Source of the DNA: JBEKEX01 sp050013615
GTDB lineage: Bacteria > Chloroflexota > Anaerolineae > Anaerolineales > Anaerolineaceae
Direction: 5' to 3'
Length of the DNA stretch: 7,037 nucleotides
NCBI GenBank assembly: GCA_050013615.1
Contig: JBEKEX010000169.1
Coordinates: 1-7,037, forward strand
Each line of letters opens with the position of its first letter. Positions within the stretch are counted from its first letter, which is position 1. Shown piece after piece: positions 1 to 5,416 of this stretch. The position numbers were made by a program, and so were the translations under genes. Under the pieces are notes generated by a model. It saw nothing but the letters and a program-made list of their open reading frames with translations. It was not told the origin of the DNA and searched no databases.

Positions 1-1144
1 AACTGGCGGTGACAGCCTTCGGTTGTTCCGCGGCCGGAGCGCCGAAATAATAATTTGCCGTCACTTTGGCATGCAGGTTCTGCCCGGTAGTGACATCATT
101 GGCTGAGGATTTCACCGAAAGATTGATCTCCGGCTTGCGATATTGTTCGACGGTGAAATTCAAAGCAACGTTAGGATTGGAATCCGTTTGCAGGGAATAA
201 TAACCGGCAACTGCGTTATCCGGTAACCGATAGGTCGCATTGAACGTCCCGTAATCAGAAACTGGCAAATTGAAAGTTTGTAAGATTCCTGAACTGTAAG
301 CCGATCCCCCAGGAACAGGCCCGAACACGCTGACTGTGATCGTTTGAATATCTGCCGGGGAATATCGCCCATTATCAACCTGCTTCACCACACCCTTAAA
401 ATTGACGGTTTGGCCGGGTTCGTATAAGGGACGATCCGTATAGAGATAGACAAACGGTTTTGCATCTTGATATTGGAAATTGAAATCATAATTCGAGGTC
501 GAAGCCGTGGTCACCCAATCGGTAGAAGTGATGCCAAATTGGTCCGAGCCGGGCTCCCCACTGACGACGGTCAAGGTCTCATAGGTATTTTCCCGTGCAG
601 GCAGCGACACCGTGCCAATGCCGTTGGCGTCTGTGACGCCAGATGCAATCGAGCTGCCCGTCGAATCGTAAACCGAAAAGGTGGCATTGGCCACCGGCTG
701 ATCGGTATTCAAATCGACCGCCCATACCACCACCTGGTTCAAGCTGGATTTGACGGTCAAATGAACGTGGCTTGCCACGACCGTTGCCCAGGAAGGATAA
801 TACCCTGACGAATTTTCCAATGACGCCGAATCCATGCGGTAGAAATAGATGCCAGGAACCAGGGCCGAGCCCTTTTGCGATAATGAAATATCGACCTGTT
901 TCACCTGGTTGGCGGTAGATTGAATGGCCTGTGACCAACGGGAATGGTTTGCCGGCGTATAAGTGGAAGCGTCGATTTTGCCGCCATAAGCGTGAACATC
1001 GATAAAGTCAGCCAGCGGCATAGCGCCTGATGTGATCGTGACAGAATCGAGGTTGTCGATCTGAGCCGGGATAGACTTATCCGCGGTGGTAACAAACATG
1101 GAAGTCGAATAGAATTCGGCGGAAGGTGTGGCGCTCTCGGTGGA
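1..1144 (-). CDS. Alpha-2-macroglobulin family protein, middle portion (MG domains), partial at both ends
   Basis: This is an uninterrupted reading frame of 381 codons, with codons running 1144-1142 down to 4-2. It continues the lipoprotein gene that starts at 2381, but is displaced in frame by the N gap. The diagnostic sequence is TDRPLYEPGQ at 410-439, followed by VNFKGVV. This is the hallmark of the macroglobulin MG2 (A2M_N) domain. Before it lies an MG1-like region including FVTTADKS and VVVWAVDLNTDQPVANATF. After it come EQYRKPEINLSVKS and ANYYFGAPA, typical of the start of MG3. The bait region, any thioester motif (CxEQ) and the receptor-like end would lie left of the window, so it cannot be said whether the protein is thioester-dependent. 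Bacterial family members are thought to trap attacking proteases at the cell surface. Family assignment is firm; its target and role are inferred. Confidence 0.9.
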
Positions 1145-1149
1145 NNNNN
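1145..1149. other. Assembly gap (NNNNN) inside the alpha-2-macroglobulin gene
   Basis: Five undetermined bases interrupt the coding sequence. Upstream the frame reads to PTVDALNV in the middle of an Ig-like repeat. Downstream the macroglobulin frame resumes as STESATPSAEF. With exactly five bases the two frames do not join, so five is not the true length. The second half of the fourth Ig-like repeat is absent right after the gap. This suggests that at least about 50 codons are missing. Confidence 0.95.
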
Positions 1150-2381
1150 TTGACATTGAGGGCGTCTACAGTGGGAGAAATGGTGACGCTTTTACTAACC
1201 AACTGGTCCGTCTTAAGCGGTGAGCTGAACGTCAATTCCAGGTTACTGTAGCCGTTATATAACTTAAGCGGGGAACCATTTTCTGGGTTGGAACCGGCCA
1301 GCTTTAATTCAGGCACCGTGGTATAGGCGACGGTGAAATCGGAGCCAAGGGGTGTACCGCCCAATGCCTGCCCGGTACCGTCTACTTTGAGCGTGTAGGT
1401 CTGTGCCCGCGCCAGGAGCGCCTTGGGCGTAAAGGTGACGGTCGTCCCCGATTCATCCCATTTGAAACTGCCCGGCACTGCAGTGCCATCCGCCCCGGTC
1501 AAATTAAAGTGATTTTGGACGCTATCCTGGTCCATGGGTTGGTTGAAAGTCACCGAAAAGCCTGAATCCAGGTTGACCGCAGTTTTTTGGTCGGCCGTCG
1601 GGTCGACAGAGGCGACTGCCGGCATGGCTGTTGTGAAACTCCAATTCAGGCTCTCGGCCGTTGCGAAACCGCTACCCATGGTACCAGTCAAACCCTTGTC
1701 GAGTTGGACGGTGTACTGCTTACCACCTTCCAGCGCCGGTTTGGGATAAAAGATATAGGTACTGGAATTAAGCCACTCACCTTGCCCGGCAATTTGTGGT
1801 TGGATGGTGAAAGCAGGAGCTGCCTGTTGGGAATCCGGACCCACCGCCACCACCGGCTGGTTAAAGCTAACCACGACGGCTGAGGCGGGGTCCACATCGC
1901 TCGTATCGCCCTTTGGCAGCACCGACAGGACTTTCAAATAGTCAGCCGTCTGATACGCCAGCGAGATGGGGTCTTGCAGCGCTAGGCCGTTCGTTGCCTT
2001 GGCCGAAATCCCGATGGTCAGGGAAAGATCTTGGGCAGGTTGATACGGTGAGGAAGGTGTGAATTGAAGGGTGGCATCATCCAGCCACTTCAGGGTTCCA
2101 GATATGGACGGCTGCAGTTGCCAGGCTGATTCTACCGAGGCGTGGTCCATTGGCTGGTTGAAATACAGAGTAATGGTACCTTGCAAGCCGATCTGGCTGC
2201 CGGCTTGGGGTTCCGTCTCAACCAGGGCAGGCGGCAGCGGAGTGGCCGGCACGATGGAAAATGCGCTGGTCGGTGTTTGCGCCGGAGTGGGCTGTACCGT
2301 GGTTCCTCCACAACCGCTGGCAAACAGCATCGCCATGACCAAAAAGCCAAAAGTCACCCGATTGAAAAGATCTCTTTTCAT
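1150..2381 (-). CDS. Alpha-2-macroglobulin family lipoprotein, N-terminal part with Ig-like repeats (cut by gap)
   Basis: 410 codons from ATG (2379-2381), preceded by a GAGGG ribosome site (2386-2390) four bases upstream. Residues 1-24 form a lipoprotein signal: MKRD, a hydrophobic stretch, then the lipobox-like FASGC with Cys24 as the likely lipidated residue. A Pro/Thr-rich linker follows (about 27-50). Next come tandem SbsA/Big_5-like Ig repeats of about 100 residues at roughly 51-147, 148-252, 254-356 and 357 onward. The first three carry an FNQP signature (F74, F173, F279) and the fourth an FSSP variant at 385. Each complete repeat ends near a T-[TA]-x junction. The fourth is cut halfway by the N gap. 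The repeats probably act as a stalk holding the macroglobulin part (1-1144) away from the membrane; that role is inferred. No penicillin-binding protein gene, a common partner of such genes in proteobacteria, is visible next to it. Confidence 0.9.
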
Positions 2382-2550
2382 GTTTCCCTCACCATGAGAA
2401 ATTTTTTAGCTTAAAGTACCATCAGCCAACGCGATAACGGTGGCCTGATTGAGTGACGACCGATGAGCACAATTTGTTCCCAATTTAAAACCAATATTCT
2501 CTATTGTACGTTGAAAATTACCTAAACCAAACACCTCTCTCAGGCATAAC

Positions 2551-2568
2551 GCACTTTGTACAAGGTGC
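2551..2568. promoter_or_regulatory. 18-bp near-perfect palindrome, candidate operator
   Basis: GCACTTTGTACAAGGTGC reads the same on both strands except for one mismatched base-pair position. It centres on TTGTACAA. It lies in the spacer between the solute-binding protein terminator and the start of the alpha-2-macroglobulin gene, about 170-190 bases upstream of that start. As RNA it would give only a 7-bp stem with a 4-base loop and no T-run, so a terminator is unlikely. A dimeric repressor site is the simplest reading, but no regulator is identified. No convincing -35/-10 pair was found beside it. Confidence 0.4.
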
Positions 2569-2585
2569 TATTGGAATCTGAGGAA

Positions 2586-2626
2586 TATAAAAAGAGCGAC
2601 TCGCGTCTCATCAGCAAGTCGCCCTT
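2586..2626 (-). terminator. Rho-independent terminator of the solute-binding protein gene
   Basis: On the minus strand, AAGGGCGACT pairs with AGTCGCTCTT (2617-2626 with 2592-2601) around a 15-base loop. There is one internal mismatch. The hairpin is followed by a T-rich tract (CTTTTTATA, 2586-2594). It begins about 20 bases after the TAA stop at 2648-2650, as expected for the end of that transcript. Confidence 0.8.
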
Positions 2627-2647
2627 CTTTGAATTCTTGGTTTCAAC

Positions 2648-4300
2648 TTATTTGGAATTGAGAAAACTTCCGAAGAAATGCTGGAAGATGGTGAAATTGC
2701 CGGTGTGGCCCTTGTGATTGGGGTCTTTTGCGTCCCAGATTGCAGCAAAGGAAGCGACCACGTCATTGGCATCCAACGCGGCGCCATTTGTAAATTTTAC
2801 GCCATAACGAAGATTGAAGGTCCATTGGGTCAAATCGCTGCTGGAAGACCATGAAGTAGCCAGGTCAGGGACGATGGTGGTGCCACCATAATCATAACGG
2901 ACCAGGGTATCGTAAAGCAGGCTGGCAACCCGCAAAGAATCCGTGGTGTTTTCGTCCGCAGGCCAAAGGCTGTTCGGCTCGGTGCCTTGCATCAAAAACA
3001 AAGTACCTGTTGGGCTGTTCATCTCAGGGTAATTCTCGTTGAATGGGCCCACGACCACATTCTCGATATCTGCTTTGCTGGCAAAAGCACCGCTGACATG
3101 CGCAACGGGGATGACCGGTACATATTGTTTGATCAGGTTGTTGGCTGTATCGTAATATTGCTGGCGGAGGATGTGGTCACTTGTGCCACTTGCCGAAATA
3201 ATCTGAGATTTCAAATCAGTAAAAGCCGGACCGAATTTCTGGGTAGTACCCGTGAAATTTTCATTGTAGAAAGCCACTGAATCCGCATAATCTGCAGTCT
3301 GATAATCCAAGAAGAAGCCCAATTTGCCTTGTTGCGCTGCTTTTTGAAAATCACTCGAGGTCATCGGCTCCAAGACAATTTTCATTCCAACCACTGCGAG
3401 TTGTCGACTGATATTAAGTGCAACTTGTTGCAAAGAAGGCAGGCTTGGGTCAGGCGGAACGGAGGGATAGGACAAAGCAATTGCGTGGGAGAAATCATAT
3501 CCGGTACTCTGGAGCGCATTGATCGCATCACCCGTGTTGAAATCATACCACTTCAAACTGCTGGTATATCCGGGTGAAAGCGAATTGGGCACGAATTGAT
3601 CGGCAGTCTCCACCCCGGCAAGGAAGGAACTTTGAACGAGGGCGCTGCGATCCAACCCTGATGCAATCCCCTGGCGAAATTTCAGATTATCAAACGGGGC
3701 AATCCCCACATTGAATCCGAGATAAATCACATTGAGCATAGGCCTTGAATCCAACCGCAAGCTCGTGTTGTTTTGGATGACATCATAATCCGCGGTGGCG
3801 GGACTATCGATCAAGTTCACCGTAGCATATCGCAACGCGGTATAACGTCTGGTCGGATCGGTTGCCCATGTAATCAGCACATGCTTTGCTTTAGGAGGGA
3901 CGTCCCAATAATCGGAGTTGGCTTCCAATACCAACCGCTGACTTTGCACATAACCGGAAACCTTATAGGGTCCAGTGCCATTGGTCTGTTTGCTCAATTT
4001 GGTCGAATCACCTTGATTTGCTGTCAGGAAAGCCGAATCCTGGATCGAAAAAACCGGGTTCGTGATCTTAGCAGGAAAAGCCACATCTGCAGAGCACAAG
4101 GTGAAGCGTACCGTATATTGATCGACCGCCTCGACCGATTTTATCTCGCCGCCATAACTGCAATCCGAGGTGGCAACCCGTGACGGCTGAAAGGTGTTTG
4201 AAGTACCTGTGCCGCCCAAGCTGGAAAGTTGGCAACCAGAGAGCGCAAACGACACAACAAGGAAGCAAACAATGATTGGATAGGCTCGAATAGTTTTCAC
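2648..4300 (-). CDS. Family 5 extracellular solute-binding lipoprotein (ABC peptide/nickel type), circularly permuted
   Basis: 550 residues from GTG at 4298-4300. This start is favoured because AAGAAGG lies six bases upstream and a perfect TATAAT box overlaps the only earlier in-frame ATG (4358-4360). Residues 1-23 are a lipoprotein signal ending in LSGC (Cys23). Residues about 52-420 match the SBP_bac_5 family (DppA/OppA/NikA): KSVEAVDQYTVRFTL at 54, NGTGPYKV at 107, PFDNLKFRQGI and LDRSALV at 202-222, and VPVIPVAH near 394. The usual opening of the family then appears at the C-terminus: LFLMQGTEPNSL at 434, LLYDTLVRYD at 461, VPDLATSW at 477, FNLRYGVKFTNG at 495 and DANDVVASF at 510. The protein is therefore a circular permutant. 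Its role would be capture of a peptide or similar solute at the membrane surface for an ABC importer. No permease or ATPase gene lies in the window and the ligand is unknown. Cys47 and Cys69 might form a disulfide; this is inferred. Confidence 0.92.
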   Translation of the reverse strand: MKTIRAYPIIVCFLVVSFALSGCQLSSLGGTGTSNTFQPSRVATSDCSYGGEIKSVEAVDQYTVRFTLCSADVAFPAKITNPVFSIQDSAFLTANQGDSTKLSKQTNGTGPYKVSGYVQSQRLVLEANSDYWDVPPKAKHVLITWATDPTRRYTALRYATVNLIDSPATADYDVIQNNTSLRLDSRPMLNVIYLGFNVGIAPFDNLKFRQGIASGLDRSALVQSSFLAGVETADQFVPNSLSPGYTSSLKWYDFNTGDAINALQSTGYDFSHAIALSYPSVPPDPSLPSLQQVALNISRQLAVVGMKIVLEPMTSSDFQKAAQQGKLGFFLDYQTADYADSVAFYNENFTGTTQKFGPAFTDLKSQIISASGTSDHILRQQYYDTANNLIKQYVPVIPVAHVSGAFASKADIENVVVGPFNENYPEMNSPTGTLFLMQGTEPNSLWPADENTTDSLRVASLLYDTLVRYDYGGTTIVPDLATSWSSSSDLTQWTFNLRYGVKFTNGAALDANDVVASFAAIWDAKDPNHKGHTGNFTIFQHFFGSFLNSK

Positions 4301-4306
4301 AGTAGC

Positions 4307-4313
4307 CCTTCTT
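4307..4313 (-). promoter_or_regulatory. Ribosome binding site fixing the GTG start of the solute-binding protein
   Basis: AAGAAGG on the minus strand lies six bases before the GTG at 4298-4300. The longer alternative starting with ATG at 4358-4360 has no comparable site and would put about 20 charged and polar residues ahead of the signal peptide. The GTG start gives a normal lipoprotein signal beginning VKTIRAYPII. Confidence 0.7.
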
Positions 4314-4351
4314 GTTATCTCATTAGCTAAATGAAACGCGCCTACTTTTTC

Positions 4352-4357
4352 ATTATA
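4352..4357 (-). promoter_or_regulatory. Probable -10 box (TATAAT) of the solute-binding protein gene
   Basis: A perfect TATAAT lies on the minus strand, 51 bases upstream of the GTG start, which predicts transcription starting near 4345. The -35 position is poor: the hexamer 17 bases upstream reads TGTGAT. A perfect TTGACA at 4396-4401 lies 38 bases upstream, too far to pair with this box. The promoter may need an activator or rely mainly on the -10 element. Confidence 0.55.
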
Positions 4358-4522
4358 CATTAACTTTATCGCTCATCACACCGCGAAACCGCACTTGTCA
4401 ATTTTGTAATCCACAGTAGACTTTAACTAGCGAACGGGGAACGATCCCACTTTATAACGTCTTTTACGTTCCTGAAACGATTGGCAGCTAATTTCGTATA
4501 TATTGATGGTGCAATTATTTCC

Positions 4523-4530
4523 AAGGAGGT
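4523..4530 (+). promoter_or_regulatory. Strong Shine-Dalgarno of the patatin-like gene
   Basis: AAGGAGGT lies six bases before the ATG at 4537. It is fully complementary to the anti-Shine-Dalgarno core and fixes the start of the downstream gene. Confidence 0.85.
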
Positions 4531-4536
4531 GTTCTC

Positions 4537-5340
4537 ATGGCATGGACAGATTTTTTGCATAGGAAACCCAAAAAGATCGGCCTGGCACTCAGCGGGGGTG
4601 CAATCCACGGCGCGGCGCACATCGGGGTGATACAAGTTTTGGAACGCGAGGGAATTAGTGCCGAAATCGTCACCGGTACCAGCGCGGGTGCCATTGTCGG
4701 CGCCGCTTACGCTGCAGGTGTCTCAGTTCAAGATATGGAACGTCTCTTCCAACAGGCCCGTTGGCCCAACCTGGTGAAGCTTTCCTGGAAAAACACCCTA
4801 TCGCTCTTCGATACACAACCTTTGGAAGATTTCATTTGCGCGAACATTGGTAACCACACCTTTGAAGAATTGCCCCACAAATTTGCAACGGTTGCTTGTG
4901 ACATTTTGACAGGCGAGCGGGTAGTGCTTGACAAGGGACCAGTTGCGCCAGCAGTACGTGCATCAGCTGCTTATCCCGGTCTCTTTTCACCTGTCGAAAT
5001 AGATGGAAAGCTATTAGTTGACGGAGGCGCAGTCGACAACTTGCCTAGCGGCCTGGCGCGTGAGATGGGTGCTGATTACATCATTGCCGTCGACCTGAGC
5101 ACCCCCACGCATTTAACCCACACTCCCGGCAACCCCTTCGAGGTATTGATGGCCTTCATCAATTTGATGCAGGCACGCGCTGCCTTGCCAAGTTCTGAGC
5201 TCATCAACTGCCTGATCAAACCGGACGTCGAAGAGTTCTCAGCCTGGGATCTCAGTAAAATCGACGAATTGGAAGCTCGGGGACGAGCCGCTGCAGAAAA
5301 AGCGATCAACAAGATAAAAGAAGACCTTGGGAAAAAGTAG
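4537..5340 (+). CDS. Patatin-like phospholipase family protein
   Basis: 267 residues, a full-length single patatin domain of the RssA/NTE-like bacterial type. Such enzymes are lipid acyl hydrolases with a Ser-Asp dyad. The nucleophile motif GTSAG is present with Ser49. The catalytic aspartate is Asp162 in the DGG motif (LLVDGGAVDNLP). The oxyanion-hole loop reads SGGAIHGAAHIG (19-30); His24 stands where the family usually has Arg or Lys (GGGxR/KG). Other family features are RASAAYPGLFSPV (141-153) and GADYIIAVDLS near 178-188. No signal peptide or membrane segment is seen, so the protein is probably cytoplasmic. The C-terminus (about 235-267) is a charged helix-like stretch. The gene is transcribed away from the solute-binding protein gene and converges on the GGDEF gene, so it is probably monocistronic. 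The substrate (phospholipid, lysophospholipid or another ester) cannot be told from sequence. Confidence 0.95.
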   Translation: MAWTDFLHRKPKKIGLALSGGAIHGAAHIGVIQVLEREGISAEIVTGTSAGAIVGAAYAAGVSVQDMERLFQQARWPNLVKLSWKNTLSLFDTQPLEDFICANIGNHTFEELPHKFATVACDILTGERVVLDKGPVAPAVRASAAYPGLFSPVEIDGKLLVDGGAVDNLPSGLAREMGADYIIAVDLSTPTHLTHTPGNPFEVLMAFINLMQARAALPSSELINCLIKPDVEEFSAWDLSKIDELEARGRAAAEKAINKIKEDLGKK

Positions 5341-5353
5341 ATCGACTAACGAA

Positions 5354-5396
5354 TAAAATTCAGGCTGGGCAATATACCCGGCCTGAATCATCTTTC
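5354..5396. terminator. Bidirectional rho-independent terminator between convergent genes
   Basis: A 12-bp stem (5358-5369 with 5377-5388, one G-T pair) encloses a 7-base loop. On the plus strand it is followed by the weak T-tract CATCTTTCC, 18 bases after the patatin stop. On the minus strand it is followed by a better tract, TTTTATTC, about 30 bases after the stop of the GGDEF gene. It probably ends both transcripts. Confidence 0.8.
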
Positions 5397-5416
5397 CAAA
5401 GCTGGTCAAATAATCA

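Noticed and set aside
579..938. Open frames on both strands inside the alpha-2-macroglobulin gene
   Set aside because: They lie in alternative frames of a well-supported gene, have no family-like sequence and no convincing ribosome sites.
1077..1149. Continuation of the N-terminal lipoprotein frame past the N run, ending near 1077
   Set aside because: This frame gives an unrelated Arg/His-rich tail, while another frame continues the macroglobulin family. It is an artefact of the placeholder gap length.
1..2381. Reading the alpha-2-macroglobulin gene as a frameshifted pseudogene
   Set aside because: The frame change coincides exactly with the N run and both sides are otherwise open with family-typical sequence, so a gap explains it better.
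2499..2518. Short inverted repeat CAATA-N5-TATTG and a TACAAT hexamer as the promoter of the alpha-2-macroglobulin gene
   Set aside because: No acceptable -35 element lies 16-18 bases upstream of TACAAT, and the repeat is too short and AT-rich to be significant.
2651..3010. Misassembly or gene fusion as the explanation for the swapped segment order in the binding protein
   Set aside because: The frame is continuous, the segment is present only once, composition does not change visibly, and signal, promoter and terminator fit a single gene. Misassembly cannot be fully excluded without reads.
4396..4401. TTGACA as the -35 box for the TATAAT at 4352-4357
   Set aside because: The spacing is 38 bases, about twice what a sigma-70-type promoter allows.
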